Assembly: GCA_015067075.1 (NCBI GenBank)
Contig: SVND01000018.1
Location: forward strand, 1 to 47,503
DNA from: Oscillospiraceae bacterium
Lineage (GTDB): Bacteria; Bacillota; Clostridia; Oscillospirales; SIG530
Direction of reading: 5' to 3'
DNA: 47,503 nucleotides
Under the pieces are notes generated by a model that was not told the origin of the DNA, did no database searches, and saw only the letters and a program-made list of their open reading frames with translations. Both the position numbers and the translations under genes were made by a program. Shown in pieces: positions 35,498-45,157 of this stretch; the first letter of the stretch is position 1; every line of letters begins with the position of its first letter.

Positions 35498-37644
35498 TTT
35501 GGTTTTTTCATCGTAAGTGAAATGCGCTTTTTCTCAACGTCACAGCTTAAAACCGTTACGTCTACAACATCTCCGACTTTAACTATTTCCGAAGGATGGC
35601 GAATAAATTTATCACATATTTCGGAAATATGAACAAGACCATCCTGATGCACGCCGATATCGACGAACGCACCAAAATCTATTACGTTTCTAACAGTTCC
35701 GCGAAGCGTCATACCGGGCTTAAGGTCGTTCATATCCATTACGTCGCTTCTCAAAAGCGGTGGCGGAAGCTCATCACGGGGGTCACGCCCCGGCTTTTGC
35801 AAGGCGGAAACAATGTCCTGAACAGTAGGCACACCGACGCCGCACTTTTCAGCAAGCACCTTCTCGCCTATTTTCTCAACTCTCGCCTTAAGCTCGTCCA
35901 GCTTATTTGCGGCAACATCGCTGAGTGTATAGCCGCACTGCTCAAGCAGTAGCTTTGCGGCATCGTACGATTCGGGGTGAACCGATGTATTATCAAGAAT
36001 GTTTTTGCTTTCCGCAACTCTCAAAAATCCTGCGCACTGTGTAAAGGTCTTTTCGCCAAGCTTCGGCACCTTCTTTATCGCCGCACGGCTTATGAAAGCA
36101 CCGTTCTCCTCACGATACGCAACAACATTTTTCGCAATCGTTCCGTTAAAGCCCGCTACACGAGCCAAAAGCGGTGCGGAAGCCGTGTTAAGGTCAACAC
36201 CGACCGAGTTTACACAATCTTCAACAACGCCGCCAAGCGCTTCGTCAAGACGCGCCTGAGGCATATCGTGCTGATACTGACCGACGCCAATGGATTTAGG
36301 ATCTATCTTCACAAGCTCCGCCAAAGGATCCTGTAATCTGCGCGCGATGGAAACTGCACTTCTGAGCGATACGTCGTAATCGGGAAATTCAAGGGCACCG
36401 AGCTTTGAAGCGGAATAAACGGATGCGCCTGCCTCATTTACTACCATGTACGAAACACCCGGAGTTTCCTTTATCATTTCCGCAACAAAAATTTCAGACT
36501 CCTTCGATGCCGTTCCGTTTCCGATGGCAATAGCCTCGATCTTATGCTTTTTAATGAGTGCCGTAAGAATTCGCTTTGCTTCATCAGTTTTATTATGGGG
36601 CGGCGTCGGGTAAACAACCGTCGTGTCCAAAACCTTACCCGTGCCGTCAACTACGGCTATTTTACAGCCTGTACGGTAAGCAGGGTCAAAGCCCATTGTC
36701 ACCTTATTTTTAACGGGAGGCTGCATAAGAAGCGGCTTCAAGTTAAGGGAGAACATCTTTATAGCCTGCTCGGAAGCAGTATCCGTAAGTGTATTGCGTA
36801 TCTCGCGCTCGACCGAAGGATAAATAAGTCTGTCATAAGAATCCTCGGCGGCAGTTTTAATAAACTGCTCGAAAATGCTTTCGCTCGTTATGACCTCGCT
36901 GAATATGATATGTAAAGCGTCGCCGTGATCCGCAGTAACAGAAGCCTTCAAAAAGCCTTCCTTTTCGCCGCGGTTTATTGCAAGGATACGGTGGCTTTGA
37001 ATTGAGCAAACAGGCTCAGAAAAGTCATAATAAATTCTGTATACAGAGTCATCTTCCTTTGCCGCCTTCGACTCGACCGTGCCTTTTTTCATAAACAGCT
37101 CACGAAGCTTTTTGCGTATTTCCGCATTGTCGGAAATATCCTCGGCGATAATATCGGAGGCGCCCGCCAATGCCTGCTCCGCGCTTTCAACGCCCTTTTC
37201 AGCGTCAATATATTCCGTCGCTATTTTTTCAATATCACCCGTTTTAAGCTCCTGTGCGATTATTATCGCTGCCAACGGCTCAAGGCCCTTTTCGCGGGCA
37301 ATCATGCCGCGTGTACGGCGCTTCGGCTTATACGGACGGTAAAGGTCCTCAAGCTCCGCAAGCGTTTGCGCATCCGTTATTTGCGCAAGAAGCTCGTCTG
37401 TCATTTTCCCTTGATTGGTGATGGAGTCAATTATCTCCTCGCGTCTTTTATCAAGTCCGCGCAAATAAGTGAGCCTGTCCGCAACCTCGCGCAAAAGCTG
37501 GTCGTCCATTGATCCTGTAAGCTCTTTTCTGTATCGTGCGATGAAAGGAATGGTATTACCCTCATCAATAAGCTTAATTACGTTTTCCGTATGACTTGGT
37601 TTAATTTTAAATTCATAGGACAATCTGTCAATGTATTTTTGCAT
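35491..37644 (-). CDS. tex: RNA-binding transcriptional accessory protein Tex
   Basis: 717 residues, a normal length. Order of domains: N-terminal helical Tex_N with IPFIARYRKELTGSMDD near residues 33-49, a YqgF/RuvX-like domain beginning MGFDPAYRTGCKIAVVDG near 320, helix-hairpin-helix segments (DLNTASAPLLARVAGFN near 498) and a C-terminal S1 RNA-binding domain (GAFVDIGVHQDGLVHISE near 655-672). Tex binds nucleic acid and modulates transcription and stress tolerance in several bacteria; the exact mechanism is not settled. Ribosome site AAAGGCGG. A good sigma-A promoter lies directly upstream, so it is a single-gene unit. Confidence 0.96.
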   Translation of the reverse strand: MQKYIDRLSYEFKIKPSHTENVIKLIDEGNTIPFIARYRKELTGSMDDQLLREVADRLTYLRGLDKRREEIIDSITNQGKMTDELLAQITDAQTLAELEDLYRPYKPKRRTRGMIAREKGLEPLAAIIIAQELKTGDIEKIATEYIDAEKGVESAEQALAGASDIIAEDISDNAEIRKKLRELFMKKGTVESKAAKEDDSVYRIYYDFSEPVCSIQSHRILAINRGEKEGFLKASVTADHGDALHIIFSEVITSESIFEQFIKTAAEDSYDRLIYPSVEREIRNTLTDTASEQAIKMFSLNLKPLLMQPPVKNKVTMGFDPAYRTGCKIAVVDGTGKVLDTTVVYPTPPHNKTDEAKRILTALIKKHKIEAIAIGNGTASKESEIFVAEMIKETPGVSYMVVNEAGASVYSASKLGALEFPDYDVSLRSAVSIARRLQDPLAELVKIDPKSIGVGQYQHDMPQARLDEALGGVVEDCVNSVGVDLNTASAPLLARVAGFNGTIAKNVVAYREENGAFISRAAIKKVPKLGEKTFTQCAGFLRVAESKNILDNTSVHPESYDAAKLLLEQCGYTLSDVAANKLDELKARVEKIGEKVLAEKCGVGVPTVQDIVSALQKPGRDPRDELPPPLLRSDVMDMNDLKPGMTLRGTVRNVIDFGAFVDIGVHQDGLVHISEICDKFIRHPSEIVKVGDVVDVTVLSCDVEKKRISLTMKKPKN

Positions 37645-37673
37645 AATCGTACCGCCTTTTCATTGATATGTTA

Positions 37674-37702
37674 ATTATATCATTTTTCCGTGAAAATTTC
37701 AA
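37674..37702 (-). promoter_or_regulatory. Sigma-A promoter of tex
   Basis: On the minus strand TTGAAA (37702-37697) and TATAAT (37679-37674), spacing 17. Confidence 0.75.
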
Positions 37703-37726
37703 GCGCAAGTGAAAATTTTATGGAAA

Positions 37727-37756
37727 ACAGACCGACAGCACAAGCCATCGGTCTGT
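37727..37756 (-). terminator. Terminator of the Cys-rich protein gene
   Basis: ACAGACCGA (37727-37735) and TCGGTCTGT (37748-37756), 9-bp stem; on the minus strand it follows the stop by 4 bp and is followed by TTTTCC. Confidence 0.8.
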
Positions 37757-37760
37757 CGTT

Positions 37761-38579
37761 TTACTGACAGCAGTCGCCTTTTTTGTGGTTATTGCCGCAC
37801 ATATCCGTCGGGAAAAACTCATCTACGGGGAATTTTATCTTATAAAAGAAGCTGCAAGGATCATCCGTAGAGCTTACACATTCCTTTTCGGGAATGCAAA
37901 AATCATAGGACGGCATGAGAAGCTGTACGTTGCGCTCGATACGAACGATGGAAAAAACGCCCAAGGTTACAAGGAGCTTTTTGTCATCACATTCCGTAAA
38001 AGCATCGTCAAAGCAGCGGCATACAAAATCAGGCACGCTTGATATGTCACAGCAGCAACCGCAATTGTCACATTTTTCTACTATTTTGCAGTCAAGCACA
38101 AGAGGATCAACGACCTCTACAGCCGCTTTCGGTAAATTATTTCTCACTTTGTTTTGAATGTCCGTTTCATTGGGCTCGTATGTTGAAGAATATATCTTCG
38201 CCGCGCCTTCGCTTCCGTAAAGTATCACTCGCTTATCAGCAGTGGCAAGGCCGTCAAATTCCATATTTCTTCCACTTCCCATCATTGCCTCGCAATGAAT
38301 TTTAAAGAAAAAGCGAATATCCACGGAATAAAAGCCTTTATTGTACGGAATCGCTTCAACGTCGATATAGACCCAAAGTATTTCTGCGCTTTTACATTTA
38401 ACGCTAATGGCTCTGTCAACGATCTCACGTCCGCATCGTGTTAAAAGCACTTCAAGATCTTCAAGACAATCCTTGTCTTTACAGCTGTCAAAAACTTTAT
38501 TCACGTCAAGGCAAACGACATCTTTGCAGTTGCGATCCATATCACGGGATGACATGTAAGGATTTTTATTTTCTGCCAT
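37761..38579 (-). CDS. Cys-rich protein of unknown function
   Basis: 272 residues, not assigned to a known function. It has about two dozen Cys residues, in clusters such as CKDKDCLEDL near residue 33-42, CDNCGCCCD near 169-177 and a C-terminal end with CGNNHKKGDCCQ. The middle (residues about 60-150) alternates strands and looks like a compact beta domain. There is no signal peptide or membrane helix. A similar protein with the VCLDVNKVFDSC opening is widespread in Clostridia as far as I recall. The Cys content suggests disulfide cross-linking or metal binding; a spore-coat or exosporium role is plausible but unproven. Strong ribosome site AGGAGGTC. The upstream region has a sigma-K-like promoter pattern. 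Confidence 0.7.
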   Translation of the reverse strand: MAENKNPYMSSRDMDRNCKDVVCLDVNKVFDSCKDKDCLEDLEVLLTRCGREIVDRAISVKCKSAEILWVYIDVEAIPYNKGFYSVDIRFFFKIHCEAMMGSGRNMEFDGLATADKRVILYGSEGAAKIYSSTYEPNETDIQNKVRNNLPKAAVEVVDPLVLDCKIVEKCDNCGCCCDISSVPDFVCRCFDDAFTECDDKKLLVTLGVFSIVRIERNVQLLMPSYDFCIPEKECVSSTDDPCSFFYKIKFPVDEFFPTDMCGNNHKKGDCCQ

Positions 38580-38624
38580 AGATATGACCTCCTAATATAT
38601 TTGCATTGGGGATAGTCCCTGCAT

Positions 38625-38652
38625 TATATTATGTTGTCACATCATCTTTTGT
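38625..38652 (-). promoter_or_regulatory. Possible sigma-K-like promoter
   Basis: On the minus strand AC (38652-38651), 17-bp gap, CATAATATA (38633-38625), which fits the Bacillus sigma-K pattern AC-N16/17-CATAnnnTA. A sigma-A -10 (TATAAT) overlaps it but has no matching -35. Short motifs like this occur by chance. Confidence 0.25.
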
Positions 38653-38658
38653 TACAAT

Positions 38659-39387
38659 TTATTTATCCGTTTTTGCAAATTTGAAAATATATACGCTGTA
38701 TAATACGGAAATTAAAGTTATAACAACTGCAACTGCTATCTGTGCCGTGTCTCCTTGCGCCGCCTCGTTTGAAAAAACGCTCAACGAGTTCATAGTGCTG
38801 TGGGCAATAATGCACGCAAGCAGGCTTTTACTTTTATAAAATACGGCTACGAACATAAAACCGCCTGCTATGGCATAACACACCTGGCACAAATTCGGCA
38901 AAAGCTCCGCTCCGCTGCCGTTTATAAGGTTTACCATATGCCCGATGCCAAAGGTCAGCGACGAAACGATTATAGCTGATTTTACGTTATCCTTGCACAT
39001 GGCTTTAAAAAGCACTCCGCGGAAGATCACTTCTTCGACAAAGCCAACGCAGACCATGCTTCCTATATACAGCGCCGTTTCCACAGGCGGAAAATTCATC
39101 GTAACGCCAAACCACAAATTGCAGGATACAACGACTATAAGCGGTATATAATATAAAAACACACCTGCGCTTACAGCAGGCTTGCAAATACCGTATTTTT
39201 CATATAGCCTGTGCTTTTTCATCCATATTAAAAGCACCGCGCTATATATCAGCATAAAAATAAAGGTAAATGCTTTTTCCATTCCCAGAGCCGCAGACAC
39301 TGCATCGCACACGCTTGCGGCAACAACGTAGATTATTATCAAAATTACGGAAAACAGTATTTCATTTTTTTCGTACAGTTTATGCAT
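38659..39387 (-). CDS. CPBP-family intramembrane metalloprotease (CAAX-like)
   Basis: About 242 residues with seven or eight membrane segments. The Abi/CPBP motifs are present: EEVIFRGVLFKAM near residue 127 (Glu-Glu and Arg), then SSLTFGIGHMVNLIN near 148-162 with His and Asn, and IIAHSTMNSLSVF near 205. Family members cut near membrane-bound substrates, and some protect against bacteriocins. The start is placed at ATG 39387 because AAGGAG lies 8 bases upstream; GTG at 39396 overlaps this site. It has its own promoter. No bacteriocin gene is near, and no terminator separates it from the Cys-rich gene, so the two may be co-transcribed. Confidence 0.87.
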   Translation of the reverse strand: MHKLYEKNEILFSVILIIIYVVAASVCDAVSAALGMEKAFTFIFMLIYSAVLLIWMKKHRLYEKYGICKPAVSAGVFLYYIPLIVVVSCNLWFGVTMNFPPVETALYIGSMVCVGFVEEVIFRGVLFKAMCKDNVKSAIIVSSLTFGIGHMVNLINGSGAELLPNLCQVCYAIAGGFMFVAVFYKSKSLLACIIAHSTMNSLSVFSNEAAQGDTAQIAVAVVITLISVLYSVYIFKFAKTDK

Positions 39388-39415
39388 CTGATCCACTCCT
39401 TAACTTATATCTATT

Positions 39416-39444
39416 ATTTTATCACAGATAGCAACCGATTTCAA
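39416..39444 (-). promoter_or_regulatory. Sigma-A promoter of the CPBP protease gene
   Basis: On the minus strand TTGAAA (39444-39439) and TAAAAT (39421-39416), spacing 17. Between this and the polA promoter lies AT-rich DNA with a weak 8-bp hairpin (AAAATGAG/CTCATTTT, 39464-39484) and nothing else I recognise. Confidence 0.65.
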
Positions 39445-39569
39445 CACTTATTTTATTACACAAAAAATGAGTTTTTCTCATTTTCATAACCAAAATTATA
39501 AAAACTCACACCTTCTTTTTCTCATTTAAAAAATTTTTTATGATTTGCTTGCGGTATTTGCATTTTCCG

Positions 39570-39598
39570 TTGACACAGATAACTATTTGTGTTATAAT
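39570..39598 (+). promoter_or_regulatory. Sigma-A promoter of polA
   Basis: TTGACA at 39570-39575 and TATAAT at 39593-39598, spacing 17, both perfect. Confidence 0.85.
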
Positions 39599-39646
39599 TC
39601 CAATAAATATAATCCAAAATTCAAATTGTTTTTTGAAAGGTATAAT

Positions 39647-42178
39647 ATGAAACTTCTCATTTTTGACGGTAACAGCGTTGTCAATCGCGCTTTTTACGGC
39701 ATACGGCTTTTGACAACGAAGGACGGGGCTTTTACAAACGCTATCTACGGTTTTTTAAATATCTACCTTAAGTTTATTTCCGAGGAAAATCCCGACCTTT
39801 GCGCCGTTGCCTTTGACCTTAAAGCACCCACGTTCAGACATAAAATGTACAGCGGCTATAAAGCTACCAGAAAAGGCATGCCTGAGGAGCTTGCTTTGCA
39901 GATACAGCCGCTAAAGGATATTCTTTCTGCGATGGGTGTACCCATGCTTGAGCAGGAAGGCTACGAGGCGGACGATATAATCGGTACCGTTTCCTCTCGA
40001 TGCGCCGATGAAAGCATCGACTGCGTCATCGTTACAGGCGACCGAGACGACCTTCAACTTATAAACGAGCGCGTCACCGTCAAGCTCGCTGTACCTTCTC
40101 AAGGTAAAACGGAGACTGAGCTTTACGATACGGCACGCGTTATGGAAAAATACGGCGTTTCACCCATGCAGCTTGTAGACGTTAAGGCGCTTATGGGCGA
40201 TACGTCTGATAACATCCCCGGCGTTAAAGGCATCGGCGAGAAAACCGCACTATCGCTTATTTCAAAATTCAAAACTCTCGACGCTCTTTACGACAATATC
40301 GAAAACGCGGATATTACCGCTTCCGTGAAAAACAAGCTTACCGTGGATAAGGAAATGGCTTTTCTTTCACGCACTCTCGCCGAAATCTGCAAAAACGTTC
40401 CCATGGACGATGTAAAAACTCTCACGTTCCGCGAGCGCGATGAGGAAAAGCTTTATTCCCTGCTTGCATCCTTGGAGCTTAACAGGATAATAGAGCGGCT
40501 TGGCGCCGATAAGACTGATGCGGAAAGCTGTATTGATATTCCAAATTCCGTTTCTGCATCCGATGGCTTTGACCTTGGCTCCGATCTTGTCTTTGTCTGT
40601 GCCACGGCAAACGGATTTTGTGTCTACGACGGCAAAAAAGCCTTTAATATGGGCGATACGATGTTCGATTTTTCCCTTATTTCCGATTTCTTTGCCGATG
40701 ATAAGTGTAAAAAAGTCACAAACGATGCCAAGCTCATAGCCAAAACTCTTCTTGAAATGTCTTTACCCCTTCCCAAAGGCATAGTTTTTGACACATCCCT
40801 CGCCGCTTATCTCATAAATCCCGCCACATCGGATTTTTCAGCAAAAGCACTTTTACGCACATATTGCTCAAAAAGCTGTGATGAAGATTCGCTTTCGACC
40901 GTTGCCGCATTGTCTCATCTTTACCCTGTTTTAAAACAGCAGATATCCGATGGCAGTCTTGACAAGCTTCTTTACGAGGTTGAAATTCCTCTCGCCTGCG
41001 TGCTGGCTGAAATGGAACATATCGGATTTACCGTAGATGAACAACAGCTTTCCGAGTTTGGAAAGCAGCTTGCAAGTGAAATTTCCCTTTGCGAGGACAA
41101 AATATACACCCTTTGCGGAAAACAGTTCAACATAAACTCCACAAAGCAACTTGCGGAAATTCTCTTCGGCGATTTAGGCTTAAAGCCTGTTAAAAAGACG
41201 AAAACAGGCTTTTCAACGGATAACGAGGTGCTTGAAAAGCTTCGCGGCGACCACGAGGTCATCGAATATCTGCTTGAATACAGACGGATCACAAAGCTTA
41301 AATCCACCTACGCCGACGGTCTTTCCAAGGTTATCGACACCCACGACAAACGCATTCACACCACCTTTAACCAAACTGTTACGCTGACGGGCAGGCTCAG
41401 CTCCACCGAACCGAATTTGCAAAATATCCCCGTTCGCCATCCCCTCGGCAGAGAGATACGGAAAATGTTCGTTGCATCCGAAGGTCACCTGCTTTGCGAC
41501 GGCGACTACTCGCAAATAGAGCTTCGCGTGCTTGCTGAAATGGCAGGTGACGAGGCGATGATAAATGCCTTCGCCGACGGCACGGATATTCACACACTCA
41601 CAGCTTCACAGGTTTTCGGCGTTGAGCCTGACATGGTCACGGACCGTATGCGAAGCAACGCAAAGGCTGTAAACTTCGGTATCGTGTACGGAATAAGCGA
41701 CTATTCTCTTTCAGAGGACATCAAGGTCTCCGTTTACGAGGCGAGAGAGTATATCAAAAGCTATTTTGAGCGTTATCCCAACGTAAAGCTTTTCATGGAC
41801 AGCTCCGTTGAAAAAGCTGAAGAAAGCGGCATGGCGCAAACACTTTTCGGCAGACGCAGATTTATCCCAGAGCTTCGCGCAAAAAACTTCAACGAGCGAA
41901 GCTTTGGCAAGCGCGTTGCTATGAATATGCCAATCCAAGGCACAGCTGCCGATATAATTAAAATAGCCATGGTAAATGTATTCAAGCGTTTGCGAAATGA
42001 AAATATGCAGTCAAAGCTCATTATGCAGGTGCATGACGAATTGATAATCGAAGCGCCTGAAGATGAAGCCGAGCGTGCCGCGGAGATACTGCGCGAGGAA
42101 ATGGAAAAGGCAGTTTCCATGAACGTTAAGCTTTCCGCAGACGTGCATATCGGAAAAAGCTGGTTTGATGCAAAATAA
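39647..42178 (+). CDS. polA: DNA polymerase I
   Basis: 843 residues. The 5'-3' exonuclease domain (1-280) has EADDIIGT near 106, VTGDRDDLQLI and GDTSDNIPGVKGIGEKTA near 180-200. The middle domain (about 300-455) lacks the DxE motif of the proofreading exonuclease, so it is probably inactive as in Bacillus and Thermus. The polymerase domain has motif A DYSQIELRVLAEMAGD near 617, motif B RSNAKAVNFGIVYG near 666, and motif C VHDELIIE near 793. The start at 39647 has GAAAGG upstream; the open frame extends earlier to 39545, but that part would overlap the promoter. The enzyme removes RNA primers and fills gaps. Confidence 0.97.
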   Translation: MKLLIFDGNSVVNRAFYGIRLLTTKDGAFTNAIYGFLNIYLKFISEENPDLCAVAFDLKAPTFRHKMYSGYKATRKGMPEELALQIQPLKDILSAMGVPMLEQEGYEADDIIGTVSSRCADESIDCVIVTGDRDDLQLINERVTVKLAVPSQGKTETELYDTARVMEKYGVSPMQLVDVKALMGDTSDNIPGVKGIGEKTALSLISKFKTLDALYDNIENADITASVKNKLTVDKEMAFLSRTLAEICKNVPMDDVKTLTFRERDEEKLYSLLASLELNRIIERLGADKTDAESCIDIPNSVSASDGFDLGSDLVFVCATANGFCVYDGKKAFNMGDTMFDFSLISDFFADDKCKKVTNDAKLIAKTLLEMSLPLPKGIVFDTSLAAYLINPATSDFSAKALLRTYCSKSCDEDSLSTVAALSHLYPVLKQQISDGSLDKLLYEVEIPLACVLAEMEHIGFTVDEQQLSEFGKQLASEISLCEDKIYTLCGKQFNINSTKQLAEILFGDLGLKPVKKTKTGFSTDNEVLEKLRGDHEVIEYLLEYRRITKLKSTYADGLSKVIDTHDKRIHTTFNQTVTLTGRLSSTEPNLQNIPVRHPLGREIRKMFVASEGHLLCDGDYSQIELRVLAEMAGDEAMINAFADGTDIHTLTASQVFGVEPDMVTDRMRSNAKAVNFGIVYGISDYSLSEDIKVSVYEAREYIKSYFERYPNVKLFMDSSVEKAEESGMAQTLFGRRRFIPELRAKNFNERSFGKRVAMNMPIQGTAADIIKIAMVNVFKRLRNENMQSKLIMQVHDELIIEAPEDEAERAAEILREEMEKAVSMNVKLSADVHIGKSWFDAK

Positions 42179-42248
42179 GCGCTTAACATAGTCAATTTTT
42201 GTATATTAACTGTCGTTTTTTGCTCTTTTAACGGTAATATAAGTATTG

Positions 42249-42254
42249 TATAAT
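42249..42254 (+). promoter_or_regulatory. Possible -10 element for the 42284 lipoprotein gene
   Basis: TATAAT with no good -35 partner (TTTTAA at 17-bp spacing). The start codon follows by only 29 bp, with AGGAGG in between. Confidence 0.35.
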
Positions 42255-42283
42255 GTGTCCATAATATTTTCAGGAGGATATTA

Positions 42284-44905
42284 ATGAAAAAAGTATTGTC
42301 ATTTTTCCTTGCATCGGCACTTTTACTCTGCGCAATGTTTGCGTTTTCCTCGTGTAATGAGGTTGAACAGCCGCCCGTAAACGACACACCGTCGCCCACA
42401 GAAGCTGTTTCTGCTACAAGTACGCCCACAGAAGTACCTGCAACTCCTACGGCAACACCAATTCCCCTTCCCACGGGTACCGACGGAAGCGATGAAAGCT
42501 ATGACGAAATTGCCGCTTCCGCGAAAAAATCACCCTCCGATGGTATTGCTCCGCGCCCTGCTCTCGGATGGTGGGACGATTGGGCTTGCTTTATGAGCAA
42601 CAACGACTCAATGGAGGTTGCTGATTTATACGGTGACACGCTCAGCACCATACTTTCTGACGAAGGCAGAGGTCCTTATCTTCGTGAATTCAGCAAAGAT
42701 AGCGTTGTTAAAACGGAGGAATTTGCAAATCTTTTCAATCTTAAGACAGGTGCATGGCTTGAAGCACAGGGAATTTCATGGAGCTTCCTTATCGGTCTTC
42801 ATCAAAATGAAGACGGCACGTTTGAGCTCGACGAGACGACAGGCGCCTCCAAATACCTTGCATTCCCTTGGAATTGGGCAACGAACGGCACTCACAAGAA
42901 TAAAAACATCAACTATCTTGCCTGGGCAGGCGTGCATTCCTTTGTAAATAACGAGGAATGGGCAAAGCCCTTTATTATCGAAAACTATCCCGAAATGGCT
43001 CTTCCCACTTATCCCGACGGCTCTATCGCTCAAGGCTATCTTGAAGGCGGCGACGTAACGACACCACATCTCGCCAAGCTTTACGATGCTTGCGCCGCAA
43101 AGGATATCAACGGAAACGTGATCATTTACAGCGAGCTTGCAAGCAAATCGGGATGCACAGGCGACGAAGGCTTACTCGTTCTTACGGATGCTTTAGGTAA
43201 AGAATATTCCGTTGACTCCTTTCCGGCCTGCAAGGACGCTTCCGCTCCCTTCTGGCTTGAATACGCAAAAAACGCCATTGACTACGCCGTTTCATTAGGC
43301 ATCGACTACTTCTGGATCGACAACTGGAACGGGTGGGACAACATCAACCGCAATCCCACTTTAAAGGCTTTCGGCGATTGGAGCGAATATAAATTCAGCT
43401 TATTCCTTGCCGAGCACCCCGAAGTCGGCATCACGGATACAGAGGGCTTTTCCGTTTCCGCATATCTTCGCGACAAAGCGCTTGAGCTCGATCCCTCTTT
43501 GACGACTGAGGAGCTTGCATTATCCCTGAATAACCGCGTCTGGCTCGATGAAAGATGGCTTGACGATCCCGTTTGGATGGCATATCTTGCCTTCAAATCC
43601 ACGGAAAACAAGGCGTACAACAGCACGCTTTACAGATACGTTAAGGAAGCGGCGCTTAAATATAACGGCGATGCCGAATCCGTTGCAGTTTGCGGCAACG
43701 ACTTCCCCTTCTCCACATACAGCGCTTACGACGGCGAGTGCATTGATATGATACATACCGAATACGGTAACAACTACTGCTGGCCCGTTGGCTTCAATTT
43801 TGTCGGAGCAACACCCAACGGCTATTCAGGTGCGGCATTCTCCCTGCTTTCCGACAGCGTAAGAAGCAATCAATCCTCCGTTTGGTATTACGGTGACATG
43901 ATAACGGAGCTCGGTCTTATGTACGGCTACGAGGCGCTTGCCTATAACTGCACCATCACTCAAGGCAAGGTCGGCACTCCCTCCTCCGCCAAGGAGCTTA
44001 ACAAGGCTGTAAAGACTCTTAAAGAGTACTTCGGCGACAGAAAGCTTTACGCTGAGATAGGCGTCGTTCACTCCTCCGACAGCGAGCATTCCTACACCGC
44101 TCCTTACGGCTACATCGAAAATCCCAACAGAACAGACCTTTCTTACCTCGGCTGGTGTCACGCCTTCGACGAGCTTAACATCCCCTACAGAGGCATTGTT
44201 GAAGACAGACTTGCAGAACGTATCGACCTTTGCTCCATGCTGGTTTTACCGCAGGTTCGCTCAATTGATAAAAAGGTTATTACCGATACAATCATTCCCT
44301 GGCTCGACAAGGGGAACACACTTATCATAACGGGTGAAGATGCAGGCGAAATAGACAGCCTTGACAACCTTTTCACGCCTTATGAAAAGAGCGTTCTCGT
44401 TGACCTTTACGAGACATACAGTGGAAACGGCAAGATCCTTTACTACGAGGAAGACCCCGCCGTTATGTACTTCACATACCACCTCAAGTCCGACATGGAA
44501 ACGCTTTATGAAATATTCTTAAACGACGCTAAGGCTTTGGTTGACGGCGCTATCGAAGAAGGCAGAATGAACAGACTTCTCACCGTAAATAACCTTCCCG
44601 AGCACGTTGTTACAACGCTCAACTATTCACCCACTAACAACATCATGTTCGCTGACGTTGTAAATATGCAGTTCAGCGTTGACGAAAACAAGCTTACAAA
44701 CATTGAAGAGGGCGGCGAACTTATTATAAGACTTCCCTCCCAGCTTTGGGGTAAGCGCCTTAACGTAAAGCTGTTTTCTTCCCTTGACGGAAAGCTTGTT
44801 GACCTTTATCCCGACGTAAGCTTCACCGTCGACGGTGAATACGTAACGGTAAAGCTTCCCGAGCTTGAATATTATCAGAGCATTATAATCCGCGAATACA
44901 AATAA
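42284..44905 (+). CDS. Glycosidase-like lipoprotein, paralogue 2
   Basis: 873 residues: signal peptide ending in the lipobox FSSC, Thr/Pro linker to about residue 65, barrel-like domain with GWWDDWACF, HSFVNNEEWAKPF, SAPFWLEYA, YFWIDNWNGWDN (Asp346), FGDWSEYKF and VCGNDFPF followed by HTEYGN. Then a GH42-like middle domain (SMLVLPQVRSIDKKV, GNTLIITGEDAG) and a C-terminal beta domain. It is the tandem partner of the gene at 45158 and a closer relative to it than to 30605. Ribosome site CAGGAGG. It is probably an extracellular enzyme acting on a host or dietary glycan; the linkage cut cannot be inferred from sequence. A terminator follows, so it is expressed independently of its tandem partner. 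Confidence 0.75.
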   Translation: MKKVLSFFLASALLLCAMFAFSSCNEVEQPPVNDTPSPTEAVSATSTPTEVPATPTATPIPLPTGTDGSDESYDEIAASAKKSPSDGIAPRPALGWWDDWACFMSNNDSMEVADLYGDTLSTILSDEGRGPYLREFSKDSVVKTEEFANLFNLKTGAWLEAQGISWSFLIGLHQNEDGTFELDETTGASKYLAFPWNWATNGTHKNKNINYLAWAGVHSFVNNEEWAKPFIIENYPEMALPTYPDGSIAQGYLEGGDVTTPHLAKLYDACAAKDINGNVIIYSELASKSGCTGDEGLLVLTDALGKEYSVDSFPACKDASAPFWLEYAKNAIDYAVSLGIDYFWIDNWNGWDNINRNPTLKAFGDWSEYKFSLFLAEHPEVGITDTEGFSVSAYLRDKALELDPSLTTEELALSLNNRVWLDERWLDDPVWMAYLAFKSTENKAYNSTLYRYVKEAALKYNGDAESVAVCGNDFPFSTYSAYDGECIDMIHTEYGNNYCWPVGFNFVGATPNGYSGAAFSLLSDSVRSNQSSVWYYGDMITELGLMYGYEALAYNCTITQGKVGTPSSAKELNKAVKTLKEYFGDRKLYAEIGVVHSSDSEHSYTAPYGYIENPNRTDLSYLGWCHAFDELNIPYRGIVEDRLAERIDLCSMLVLPQVRSIDKKVITDTIIPWLDKGNTLIITGEDAGEIDSLDNLFTPYEKSVLVDLYETYSGNGKILYYEEDPAVMYFTYHLKSDMETLYEIFLNDAKALVDGAIEEGRMNRLLTVNNLPEHVVTTLNYSPTNNIMFADVVNMQFSVDENKLTNIEEGGELIIRLPSQLWGKRLNVKLFSSLDGKLVDLYPDVSFTVDGEYVTVKLPELEYYQSIIIREYK

Positions 44906-44912
44906 TCATATT

Positions 44913-44946
44913 AGCTGTGCGTAGAGATCCTGCGCACAGCTTTTTT
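44913..44946 (+). terminator. Terminator after paralogue 2
   Basis: AGCTGTGCG (44913-44921) and CGCACAGCT (44933-44941), perfect 9-bp stem, followed by T6. Confidence 0.9.
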
Positions 44947-45097
44947 GTCCGAATTCGTATTTTTTGTAGCCGATTTCGTATTGTATTTTTTTGCGTTGGA
45001 TTATATAATTTTAGCATACATTATTTTTACACAAAAAATTTTGATTTTAACCATAAAATTACTGTTGTTTTTGTGCTTGTTTTCGTAGTTTTGTGCT

Positions 45098-45127
45098 TTG
45101 ACAAAATGTGCAAAGGTAATGTATAAT
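45098..45127 (+). promoter_or_regulatory. Sigma-A promoter of paralogue 3
   Basis: TTGACA at 45098-45103 and TATAAT at 45122-45127, spacing 18. Confidence 0.72.
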
Positions 45128-45157
45128 GAAACTAAATTACTTAATGGAGGTCTAAAC

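Noticed and set aside
39464-39484. AT-rich 8-bp hairpin between the CPBP and polA promoters
   Set aside because: Weak, no gene ends there, and such stems are frequent in AT-rich spacers.
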